Positions 6,579 through 14,371 of a stretch of 19,591 bases of DNA are shown piece after piece. Origin of the DNA: Bacillota bacterium (GTDB lineage: Bacteria > Bacillota > Clostridia > Peptostreptococcales > Anaerovoracaceae); the NCBI GenBank assembly GCA_021443825.1, contig JABUTE010000269.1:1-19591 (forward strand), given 5' to 3'. The translations under genes and the position numbers were made by a program. A model generated the notes under the pieces. That model was not told the origin of the DNA. It did not search any database and worked only from the letters and a program-made list of their open reading frames with translations. The number at the start of each line of letters is the position of its first letter. The stretch's first letter is position 1.

Positions 6579-8144
6579 CTATGCCTGCTCCAGAACCAGC
6601 AGCGCCTTGAACAGATCGCCGTCGACGGAAACATCGAAGCTGCCGTGCATCAGCTGGGTCAGATCGCGGGCGATGGCAAGGCCCAGCCCGCTGCCCTCGG
6701 TATTGCGCGATTCATCGCCTCTGGTAAAGCGCTCCATCAATTCTTCTGCCGAGATGTTCAATGGATCGCGGGAGATGTTCTTCACCTGCAGGCCCACATA
6801 GGGTCTTCCCTTAGAGGTATTGACCTGGGCGATGTCGATGTAGACACGGCTTCCCTGCAGGGCGTATTTGCAGATGTTGCTCAAAAGATTGTCGATGACC
6901 CGCCACAGCAGCTGGCCGTCGGCCTTGACCATGGAATTTTCGGCCTTGTTGGTCACGATCACCTGCAGCCCCTTTGCCTGCAGCTTCTCATCGGTCTCGC
7001 CGATGGCCTGACTGACCAGCTCTGCCAGATTGATGGACTCGATGCGGCAGGGCATGTTGCCGGAGGCGGCTTTGGCGGCATCGAACAGATTTTCGGTCAG
7101 CTGCTTTAAGCGCTGCGCCTTCTGATCGATGATGTCGATATACTGGGCGGCCTCAGGGCTGCCCGGGTCTGCCTTTTTGAGAAGGTCCACATAGGTGATG
7201 ATAGAGGTGAGGGGCGTCTTGATATCGTGGGAAACATTGCTGATCAGCTCGGTCTTCATGCGGGTATTTTTCAGCTCGTTCTGAACGGCCCGGTCGGCAG
7301 CGCTGCTGATGTCGTTGACCGCAGCGGCGATATTGTCAAGATCCCGTTTCAGGCCCTTGTTGCCCGTCTCTACGGGGATCTTATAGGTCAGCTCGCCGGC
7401 GCGGATGTGGGCCATGCCCTCCCGCAGGTTGCGGATCTTGGCTGCCGTTTTGGGAGAGAAGGCAGAATAAAGGGATTCTCCTGCTCTGGCGAAAAATCCG
7501 TACAGGGCAATGAAGAGCCTGCCGATCAGTGCGGTGGAAAAGAAGCTGGAGGCCTTCAGCTTACGCACGACCGAAAGAAAGGCCATGCCGCCCAGCCAGA
7601 TGAAAAGGGTGGCTGCTGCGAACAGAAGACCGAAGAAGACCAGGTTCGACATGCCGGAAACCAGCTCGGAGATTTCTGCCATGGGCACATACATGCCGGT
7701 ATGCAGAAAATCCTCTGCAGCCAGCAGCCGGGGCAGAGTGACCACAGTTCCGGCGGCGCCCACGCAGGCGATGGCGATGAACGCCAGATGCAGCTCGGTC
7801 CAGATGCGGTCGCACCAGCAAAGATACACACCGCCCTCTTCGGTGCGCACGTTGCGCCCTGCCAGAAAGATCAGCAGCACGCCGATCACCACCGCAAGGG
7901 CAGCGCCCGCAAAGCCGGCGACGGCCAGCCGGTCGGTGAGCGCAGCCATGCCGCTGTCAACATGCAGCATGGCATAGCGGGTGATGTACGGATCGGTGAC
8001 GCTGGCCACCTCGAAATAGTAGGAAAAAGTGGTCCAGGCGCAAAGGGCGAATACAGAGGCTGCTCCGATCAGAGCGCACAGAAGCTGCAGAAAAAAGCTG
8101 AGCACAAGGCCCGCAGCATTGGTTTTCGGTCTGTTGTTTTCCAT
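6579..8144 (-). CDS. Sensor histidine kinase, VanS-like
   Basis: This 521-residue membrane kinase has hydrophobic helices at about 12-40, 72-95, 118-137, 165-192 and possibly 203-217, followed by a HAMP-like linker (about 233-285). The H-box is SNVSHDIKTPLTS, with the phosphorylated His306. The N-box is IDNLLSNICKYA (about 417-428) and the G2 box is EGSGLGLAIA (about 483-492). A classical G1 (DxGxG) is absent. In its place is the stretch VKNISRDPLNISAEELMERF, as seen in many clostridial VanS-like kinases. The start has GAGGT upstream and lies 12 bases after the stop of the response regulator, so the two form an operon and very probably a cognate pair. The extracellular part is a short loop between helices (about 138-160), suggesting it senses a membrane or small-molecule signal (inference). 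The signal is unknown. Confidence 0.92.
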   Translation of the reverse strand: MENNRPKTNAAGLVLSFFLQLLCALIGAASVFALCAWTTFSYYFEVASVTDPYITRYAMLHVDSGMAALTDRLAVAGFAGAALAVVIGVLLIFLAGRNVRTEEGGVYLCWCDRIWTELHLAFIAIACVGAAGTVVTLPRLLAAEDFLHTGMYVPMAEISELVSGMSNLVFFGLLFAAATLFIWLGGMAFLSVVRKLKASSFFSTALIGRLFIALYGFFARAGESLYSAFSPKTAAKIRNLREGMAHIRAGELTYKIPVETGNKGLKRDLDNIAAAVNDISSAADRAVQNELKNTRMKTELISNVSHDIKTPLTSIITYVDLLKKADPGSPEAAQYIDIIDQKAQRLKQLTENLFDAAKAASGNMPCRIESINLAELVSQAIGETDEKLQAKGLQVIVTNKAENSMVKADGQLLWRVIDNLLSNICKYALQGSRVYIDIAQVNTSKGRPYVGLQVKNISRDPLNISAEELMERFTRGDESRNTEGSGLGLAIARDLTQLMHGSFDVSVDGDLFKALLVLEQA

Positions 8145-8156
8145 GAGAAACCTCGC

Positions 8157-8864
<708 letters not shown>

Positions 8865-9103
8865 ATCGGTCCCCTTTTGTGAGTTCATTGTACAAATAAT
8901 ATATTACAGAAAAACAGGGGCAAAGATTACGAAATTTTTAAGATTGCAGAAACGGCAGGCGGGCAAGCAGCCCGAAAAAGGCAGCGGGAAGGGGCAGCGC
9001 CCCGCCATAGCAGCGCTCGTTCGCAGACGGGCCGGATGCCTTTGCAAAGCCGGCTCGACGCTAACTGCATCGGGTTCCTGCAAGGGATCCCTCTCTGCAG
9101 AAC

Positions 9104-9136
9104 ATAAAAAAAGAGGCCCTTCGGACCTCTTTTTTC
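9104..9136 (-). terminator. Terminator of tRNA-Ala
   Basis: On the - strand GAGGTCC and GGGCCTC pair around a GAA loop (9113-9129), with one T-G wobble, and are followed by seven T residues. The wobble pairs only in the - strand transcript, which assigns it to the tRNA gene. It starts 13 bases past the tRNA 3' end. The stretch 8865-9103 between it and the response regulator holds no gene that I can support. Confidence 0.8.
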
Positions 9137-9141
9137 TGATA

Positions 9142-9217
9142 TGGTGGAGTATAGGGGATTCGAACCCCTGACCTCCACACTGCCAGTGTGGCGCGCTCCC
9201 AACTGCGCCAATACCCC
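9142..9217 (-). tRNA. tRNA-Ala (anticodon GGC)
   Basis: This 76-base cloverleaf includes an encoded CCA. The acceptor stem is GGGGTAT/ATACTCC and contains the G3-U70 pair that defines alanine tRNAs. The D-loop is AGTTGGGA, the anticodon stem is CCACA/TGTGG with loop CTGGCAG (anticodon GGC, reading GCC), and the T-arm contains GGTTCGAATCC. Confidence 0.95.
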
Positions 9218-9269
9218 ATATCGTTGTATCTTGTACGGACTTTTGTACCGCAGCGCTGATAACATAGTG

Positions 9270-9298
9270 ATTATAGCAGTATGTTGTATGAATTTCAA
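9270..9298 (-). promoter_or_regulatory. Promoter of tRNA-Ala
   Basis: On the - strand TTGAAA (9293-9298), 17 bases, then TATAAT (9270-9275), with the extended TGC just before the -10. This is close to a perfect sigma-A consensus, as expected for a stable RNA gene. The transcript would have a leader of about 45 bases before the tRNA. It sits back to back with the addB promoter. Confidence 0.75.
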
Positions 9299-9306
9299 CC
9301 ATAATT

Positions 9307-9315
9307 TGCTATACT
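9307..9315 (+). promoter_or_regulatory. Extended -10 promoter of addB
   Basis: TGC-TATACT (9307-9315) lies 22 bases before the addB start codon, with no good -35 at normal spacing. It therefore looks like an extended -10 promoter giving a very short leader. The same TGCTATACT occurs in front of tRNA-Thr. Confidence 0.5.
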
Positions 9316-9337
9316 TTTTTCAATATGAGGTAAAAAT

Positions 9338-12300
9338 ATGCTTACAGTATTTACATCCGACAGCCAGCAGCAGCTGGAGTCTGCCGTTTTTCATAAGATC
9401 AAAGACCGCCTGCAGGCCCTGCAAAGGGGCGAGCTTGCCGCAAAGCGCATCCTGCTCATCGTTCCCGCCCAGTATACCTTAAAGGCCGAAGAAGAAGCCT
9501 TCGAGATCATCGGCGGCGAAGGCTTTTTCGACTTTCATATCATGTCGGGCAACAAGCTGCTTGAGACCGTGCTGCGCGAGACCGGCCACCCCGGCCTCAC
9601 CCCGGTCAACAACCTTGGCCGTACCATGCTGCTGCGCCGCATCGCATCGGAAAACGCGCCCAAGCTGAAGCGCTTTTCCGCGGTGGCCAAGGAGAGGGAG
9701 TTTTTAAAGCTGGCAGGCGATTTTATCGTGCAGCTGAAGCAGAACCGCATGGAAAGCGATGATCTGGACAAGCTGATGGCTTCCCTTGACGAAAACAGCC
9801 TGCTGCGCGAAAAGCTGGCCGACATGCAGCTTCTTTGCAGCGGCTACGAGAAGGCCATGGCAGGCCGCTTCACCGACTCCGAAGACAGGATCCGCTTCGT
9901 CACCGAAAAGGTTTCCCAATGCCGGTTTCTGCAGGAAGCCGAGCTCTGGTATTTCGGCTTTTATTCCTTTACCCTGCGGGAGATCGATCTTCTCACCGCC
10001 CTGGCACGCTATAGCTGCGGCCTGAACCTGATGCTGCTCAAGTCGACCCGCGAAGAAGACGAGGAGCTTTATCAGCCGCCCCACCGCGCGGCAGCCCTGC
10101 TTTTCAAGGCGATGGCAGAGCAGGGGATCGGGACCTCATCCGAAGCCCTTCCCCCGGCAGAAGATAAGAAACCGCAGACCACCGTTCTGTGCAGCTCCAA
10201 CCCCTTCACCCAGGCCGAGACCATCGGAGCCGAGATCCTGCGGCTGGTGAGAGAAGAAAAAAAGAGCTTCGGCGAGATCGCCGTTCTTACCGCCGAAAAT
10301 GCTCCCGGAACAAAGACCCTGGTGCGGGTGTTCAGCAGCATGGGAATTCCCTATTTCATCGACAGCAAGCGCAGCATGATGCATACCCCCGCAGCCGCCC
10401 TGCTTTCGTCTCTGCTGGATATGAGCGCCGACGGCCTTCGCGAAGAAAACATCATCACCTTCTTAAAGCAGGGACTGGTGCCTCTGGCAGACGAAGACAC
10501 CTGCCTGGAGTTCGAAAACTACATCCGCCGCTACCACCTGCGTGGAAAAGCCTTTCTTTCGCCCCTGAAATACGGAAAGGCAGCGACCGGCGAGGAGCTC
10601 TTTGCCCGGCTGGAGCAGCTTCGGGATGCTCTGCAGACCGCTGTCGAGCCCTTCCTCAATGCCTTTGGCAGGACCGCCACTGCACAGGAGCGCTGCAACG
10701 TGCTTTACCATTATCTGGACGAAAGCCTGCACCTGCCGCAGACGCTGCAGCAGACTGCCGTTCGCCTTGCGGAAGAAGGGTTTGCCGATGCCGCAGAGGA
10801 GACGGCCCAGACCTGGAAGAGCATCTGCTCTTTGCTGGATCAGACCGTCGAGCTGCTGGGCGGCGAAGAGCTTTCCCCAAAGGAATTCCGCGATCTGATC
10901 GAAGACGCCGTTGCCGATATTGCCATCGGCGTGCTGCCCCAGGCAGAAGGCCGGGTGCAGATCGGAACCGTTACCAGATCCCGTCTTCAGGGCATCCGCT
11001 GCCTGTTTGCAGCCGGCGTCAATGAGGGTGAGATCCCTTCCGACAAAAGCCGTGAGGCCCTTCTCACCGAAAAGGAGCTGGAGGGGCTGGAAGCGCTGGG
11101 CTACATTCTTTCCAAGCGCAGTCAGGTGCTGGCCGCAGAGGAGCGGCTGGCGATCCACACGGCTCTTACCTCGCCGGTGGACCGGCTGTGGCTTTGCTGG
11201 TGCCAGAGCAGCGCCGACGGCGAAGGGCTCAAGCCTTCATCGCTGATAAGCGATGCATTATTGCAAACACCTGCTCCCGAGCAGCGAGCAGACCTGGAGA
11301 ACAGCCTCGATCCCCTGCCCTACCTGCAGGGGCGCCGCCTTGCCGAGCGCCGTCTGTTTACCCAGCTGCGCAAGGCTGCCGATTCCGGCCGGGGCGAGGA
11401 GGCCCTGCCCGAGGTCTGGAAGGCTGCCTATAACAGCCTGCGAAGGGAAAGCTCCGCCCTGCAGGAGGCTCCCCGGATCCTGTATTTCGACGTGACGTCC
11501 GAGGGCTTAAAGCCGGCCTCTGCCGAGGGCCTCTTTGCGGAAGGCTCGCAGATCTATTCGTTCAGCCCCTCCCGCCTGGAAAAATTCTCTGCCTGCCCCT
11601 TCTCTCACTTTGTCAAATACGGGCTTCGCCCCGGCGAGCCCGATGCCTTTGAGCTTAACGGCCTTTCGGCAGGCACCGTCTACCACGACCTGATGATGGA
11701 GCTTTCCATCGCCCTGAGCAAGCCTGCCAGAGCTGCCGGCATCGCCATGACCGACCCCGCATCCCTTTGGATGACCGTCAGCGACAGGCAGCTTGAGGCC
11801 ATGGTGGAGCAGATCCTGACCCAGCTGAGCAGGACCCGCTACGACGGCCTGCTTTCCTTTGGCCCCTCGCAGAAATACCAGACGGAACGCATGCATCAGG
11901 TCGCCTTCGATTTTGCCCGCCAGATGGTGCGGCAGGTGCGCCGTGGCACCATCAGCAACATGTATTTCGAGCAGGCCTTCGGAAGGCAGGCCGGAAATGC
12001 CCTGCCCCCTATCGTCTGCCCCACGCCGGCCGGCACTGTCTACATCGAAGGCCGCATCGACCGGATCGACATGCTGCCAGGCCCAGGCGGCGATTATGCC
12101 AAGATCATCGACTACAAGTCGGGCGCCAAGGTCTTCGACCGCAAAAAAATAGAGCAGGGCCTTGCCCTGCAGCTGACCACCTATCTGGAGGGGGCCATGG
12201 GAAAGAAAGACGTCAAGCCGGCCGGCATGTTCTATTTCCGCATCCGCGAGGCTTCTTTGGAAAGCGATCTGCCCCAGATGATCGCAGAAGCTGTATCGCA

Positions 12301-12637
12301 GGAGCTGGAGGCCCTGCTTGCAAAGGAGTATTCCTTAAGCGGCCTGGCGGTGGATGAGCCCTTTATTCTGAACGGCATCGACAGCAGCATCCGGGAGAAT
12401 CACACCTCCGACATCATCGGCTATAAGCTGCAGAAAAACGGCAAGATCAGATGCAATGCCCTGATCAGCCGCGAGGATTTCGAGGCCTTTTTGCAGGAAT
12501 TCCGTACCACATTGGAGACCCTGTGCACCCGCCTGACCGGCGGCGAGATCACGCCGATGAAGCAGGATATCGCCAAAGACGAGACCAGCTGCACCTACTG
12601 CCCTTACGGAAGCATTTGTTTATACGATCTGAAATAG
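9338..12637 (+). CDS. addB: AddB/RexB-type subunit of the AddAB helicase-nuclease
   Basis: This 1099-residue protein matches the AddB family, which works with AddA to resect double-strand breaks for RecA loading. The C-terminal RecB-family nuclease domain is clear: EGRIDRID, then AKIIDYKSG with Asp925 and Lys927. The four cysteines of the iron-sulphur staple are present: Cys753 in FSACPF and Cys1085, Cys1088 and Cys1094 in CTYCPYGSIC. The helicase-like N-terminus (MLTVFTSDSQQQLESAVF) has no GxGKT Walker A motif, so it resembles RexB of streptococci more than B. subtilis AddB. AddB ATPase activity is not expected here; AddA would be the motor. The start follows TGAGGT at eight bases. Unusually, the gene is followed by tRNA-Thr and a repeat region instead of addA. 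Confidence 0.92.
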   Translation: MLTVFTSDSQQQLESAVFHKIKDRLQALQRGELAAKRILLIVPAQYTLKAEEEAFEIIGGEGFFDFHIMSGNKLLETVLRETGHPGLTPVNNLGRTMLLRRIASENAPKLKRFSAVAKEREFLKLAGDFIVQLKQNRMESDDLDKLMASLDENSLLREKLADMQLLCSGYEKAMAGRFTDSEDRIRFVTEKVSQCRFLQEAELWYFGFYSFTLREIDLLTALARYSCGLNLMLLKSTREEDEELYQPPHRAAALLFKAMAEQGIGTSSEALPPAEDKKPQTTVLCSSNPFTQAETIGAEILRLVREEKKSFGEIAVLTAENAPGTKTLVRVFSSMGIPYFIDSKRSMMHTPAAALLSSLLDMSADGLREENIITFLKQGLVPLADEDTCLEFENYIRRYHLRGKAFLSPLKYGKAATGEELFARLEQLRDALQTAVEPFLNAFGRTATAQERCNVLYHYLDESLHLPQTLQQTAVRLAEEGFADAAEETAQTWKSICSLLDQTVELLGGEELSPKEFRDLIEDAVADIAIGVLPQAEGRVQIGTVTRSRLQGIRCLFAAGVNEGEIPSDKSREALLTEKELEGLEALGYILSKRSQVLAAEERLAIHTALTSPVDRLWLCWCQSSADGEGLKPSSLISDALLQTPAPEQRADLENSLDPLPYLQGRRLAERRLFTQLRKAADSGRGEEALPEVWKAAYNSLRRESSALQEAPRILYFDVTSEGLKPASAEGLFAEGSQIYSFSPSRLEKFSACPFSHFVKYGLRPGEPDAFELNGLSAGTVYHDLMMELSIALSKPARAAGIAMTDPASLWMTVSDRQLEAMVEQILTQLSRTRYDGLLSFGPSQKYQTERMHQVAFDFARQMVRQVRRGTISNMYFEQAFGRQAGNALPPIVCPTPAGTVYIEGRIDRIDMLPGPGGDYAKIIDYKSGAKVFDRKKIEQGLALQLTTYLEGAMGKKDVKPAGMFYFRIREASLESDLPQMIAEAVSQELEALLAKEYSLSGLAVDEPFILNGIDSSIRENHTSDIIGYKLQKNGKIRCNALISREDFEAFLQEFRTTLETLCTRLTGGEITPMKQDIAKDETSCTYCPYGSICLYDLK

Positions 12638-12641
12638 TTAT

Positions 12642-12670
12642 TTGAAATCATCCGCCCGATATGCTATACT
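12642..12670 (+). promoter_or_regulatory. Promoter of tRNA-Thr
   Basis: TTGAAA (12642-12647), 17 bases, then TATACT (12665-12670) with the extended TGC just upstream. It starts directly after the addB stop codon and the -10 lies 11 bases before the mature tRNA. Confidence 0.75.
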
Positions 12671-12681
12671 ATTGGGCGTAT

Positions 12682-12757
12682 GCTAGTGTAACTCAGTTGG
12701 TAGAGTAGCTGATTCGTAATCAGCAAGTCGCGTGTTCGAGTCACGTCACTAGCTCCA
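12682..12757 (+). tRNA. tRNA-Thr (anticodon CGT)
   Basis: This 76-base cloverleaf includes an encoded CCA. The acceptor stem is GCTAGTG/CACTAGC, the D-loop is AGTTGGTA, and the anticodon stem is GCTGA/TCAGC with loop TTCGTAA (anticodon CGT, reading ACG). The T-arm contains GTTCGAGTC. Confidence 0.95.
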
Positions 12758-12793
12758 AAAACACCCGGATCAGAACAGATCCGGGTGTTTTTA
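12758..12793 (+). terminator. Terminator of tRNA-Thr
   Basis: ACACCCGGATC (12761-12771), the loop AGAACA and GATCCGGGTGT form an 11-bp stem followed by a T-run (GTTTTTAT). It begins directly at the tRNA 3' end. Flanking A and T runs extend the stem. Confidence 0.9.
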
Positions 12794-12803
12794 TGTGCCC
12801 TTA

Positions 12804-12851
12804 AACGCGGCTTTGCAGAGGCTCCCGTACCAGCCCGGATGCGGGCTTGCC
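12804..12851 (+). repeat. 48-bp direct repeat, copy 1
   Basis: This 48-base block is repeated perfectly at 13079-13126. It contains the small hairpin AGCCCG-GATG-CGGGCT near its right end. The region 12793-13137 has no supportable gene; the open frames there have no ribosome binding site and look accidental. Confidence 0.9.
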
Positions 12852-13078
12852 GCCTCGCGACAACAGCGGACATCGATGGCGATACGGAGTGCCGGAGCAA
12901 AGCCTTGAGCGAGCCGTTCGAGCTCCACGGCGACCGATCGCAGCGGCGCGGATGGTCGTTTGAGACTGTCTGAGAGAGCAGCCTCCTTCTGACCCCAGAT
13001 GCGATAAAAGGCTGCGAACGAGTTTCGAAAACGCCCGCTTAAGCAAGAGCGGAGCCGATTGGAGCTCACAGCAAAGCG

Positions 13079-13126
13079 AACGCGGCTTTGCAGAGGCTCC
13101 CGTACCAGCCCGGATGCGGGCTTGCC
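13079..13126 (+). repeat. 48-bp direct repeat, copy 2
   Basis: This is a perfect copy of 12804-12851, starting 275 bases later. A weaker similarity links the bases before each end of the intervening segment: gagcgagccgttcgagctc near 12909 and gagcggagccgattggagct near 13048. This suggests an older tandem duplication. The block lies just upstream of the lysR promoter. Confidence 0.9.
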
Positions 13127-13137
13127 CTATGTGGCAT

Positions 13138-13166
13138 TTTACAGCAGTCTATGCTATCTTTATATA
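13138..13166 (+). promoter_or_regulatory. Promoter of the LysR-family gene
   Basis: TTTACA (13138-13143), 17 bases, then TATATA (13161-13166). It lies 12 bases after the second 48-bp repeat and about 60 bases before the start codon. Confidence 0.5.
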
Positions 13167-13225
13167 TATACGGCATCACATACCGCAAAGCAGCAGGCGG
13201 TGCACCGCACTCGGGAGGTCAAGCC

Positions 13226-14176
13226 ATGGAACTTCGCCATATGCGCTATATCATCACCATTGCAGAATACGGAAGCATTACGAAGGCGGCTGAAGTGCTC
13301 TACACTACCCAGCCCTCCCTCAGTCATTGCGTCGCCAAAGCAGAGCAGGAGCTGAACGTAAAGCTGTTTGACCGGTCTACCTCTCCCATGACCCTGACCT
13401 ACGCAGGAGAGACCTTCGTAAGGCGCGCCCGTCAGATGCTGGAGCTGAACCAGACCATGGAAAGGGAATTCCGCGATATTTCCGCTAACCGGAAGGGGCG
13501 GCTTCGGATCGGCTTTCCCCATGAACGGGCCACCTTTATGCTGCCCGAGATCCTGCCGCTGTTCCGCAGGGAATACCCAGGCATGGACCTGCAGATCATG
13601 ACCGCCGGCAGTGCCCAGCTGCGCGAAGCCCTGGATAAGGGACGCATCGATTTCTACATCGCGCCCTTTGACGGCAAGGTTCCTTCTTACGAGGCGATCC
13701 CCGTTGCCAGCGAAGAGCTTGTATTTGCGGCCGCAAGGAATACCATCGCAGAAGAACTCTGCCTGAAAGAAGACCCCTCCTGCATCGACCTGAGCAAAAC
13801 GGCCGGGCTGCAATACAACCTGCTGAAAAAGGGCCACTCCATCCGGAACACGATGGAGGACCTGTTTGCAAAAGCCGGCATCCGGCCCGAGCACATCGCA
13901 GAAACCACCAGCAATCTGACTGCCCTTCGCCTGGCCTGCGCCGGTGTGGGCATCGCCATCGTACCGGAAATGACCCTGTATATCACCGACCGTGCCGATG
14001 GCATCGATGTATTTCATATCGGCAAAGACCCTGTCGTCTGGCAGATCTGCGGCATCTTCCGCACCGGCACCTATATCGGCACCGTCGAGCGCCGTTTTCT
14101 TGCGATCGCGGCCGAAGCCTACAATCAGATCAAAGAGCAGCGTTATTCCTCCTTTTTCCGAAGACCCGAACAATAG
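13226..14176 (+). CDS. LysR-family transcriptional regulator
   Basis: This 317-residue protein has the LysR layout. The N-terminal winged HTH (about 1-60) contains MRYIITIAEYGSITKAAEVL and TTQPSLSHCVAKAEQELNVK followed by LFDRS. A linker helix (about 60-90) leads to a periplasmic-binding-protein-like effector domain (about 90-300, opening with KGRLRIGFP). The reading frame is open further upstream, but GGGAGGT at the correct distance fixes this start, and the HTH begins immediately. It has its own promoter and terminator and lies just upstream of, and in the same direction as, the transporter/aldolase/hydratase operon. An inverted repeat sits about 66 bases before that operon's predicted transcription start. 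From position, it most likely activates that operon in response to the imported hydroxy acid or a breakdown product (inference). Confidence 0.92.
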   Translation: MELRHMRYIITIAEYGSITKAAEVLYTTQPSLSHCVAKAEQELNVKLFDRSTSPMTLTYAGETFVRRARQMLELNQTMEREFRDISANRKGRLRIGFPHERATFMLPEILPLFRREYPGMDLQIMTAGSAQLREALDKGRIDFYIAPFDGKVPSYEAIPVASEELVFAAARNTIAEELCLKEDPSCIDLSKTAGLQYNLLKKGHSIRNTMEDLFAKAGIRPEHIAETTSNLTALRLACAGVGIAIVPEMTLYITDRADGIDVFHIGKDPVVWQICGIFRTGTYIGTVERRFLAIAAEAYNQIKEQRYSSFFRRPEQ

Positions 14177-14183
14177 AAAGCGC

Positions 14184-14212
14184 CCGCGGCCAGGCAGCCG
14201 CGGTCTTTTTTT
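14184..14212 (+). terminator. Terminator of the LysR-family gene
   Basis: CCGCGGC (14184-14190), the loop CAGGCA and GCCGCGG (14197-14203) are followed by TCTTTTTTT. It begins eight bases after the stop codon and separates lysR from the downstream operon. Confidence 0.88.
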
Positions 14213-14240
14213 GCTTTTTCCACTTCCTTTCCCTCTATTT

Positions 14241-14260
14241 GTATGCACAAAATAGCATAC
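14241..14260 (+). promoter_or_regulatory. Candidate LysR operator upstream of the transporter operon
   Basis: A perfect inverted repeat, GTATGC-N8-GCATAC, is centred about 66 bases before the predicted transcription start, the usual place of the LysR recognition site. A second, overlapping pair, TTTGTAT (14238-14244) and ATACAAA (14266-14272), extends towards the -35 box. Confidence 0.55.
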
Positions 14261-14281
14261 CTTATATACAAACTTATCAAT

Positions 14282-14310
14282 TTTACATCATAATAAGGCT
14301 TTCGTAGAAT
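14282..14310 (+). promoter_or_regulatory. Promoter of the 2HCT/RraA/aconitase operon
   Basis: TTTACA (14282-14287), 17 bases, then TAGAAT (14305-14310). The predicted start is near 14317, giving a leader of about 55 bases that ends in AGGAGG just before the transporter. Confidence 0.65.
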
Positions 14311-14371
14311 ATAGACACGGGGAATTCCCGCAATGCACTGATCCTGATCATTCATTTTTAGGAGGAAAATC

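Noticed and set aside
8904..9302. - strand open frames running across tRNA-Ala and its terminator
   Set aside because: They would have to be translated through a structured tRNA gene and lack a ribosome binding site.
12791..13069. - strand open frame inside the repeat region
   Set aside because: No ribosome binding site or recognised domain, and it includes a copy of the 48-bp repeat. More likely a non-coding repeat than a gene.
12804..13126. CRISPR array
   Set aside because: Only two repeat units, 275 bp apart and 48 bp long, with no regular spacers and no cas genes nearby.
13160..14248. Long - strand open frame opposite the LysR gene
   Set aside because: Antisense shadow; it also runs through the lysR terminator and has no credible start signal.
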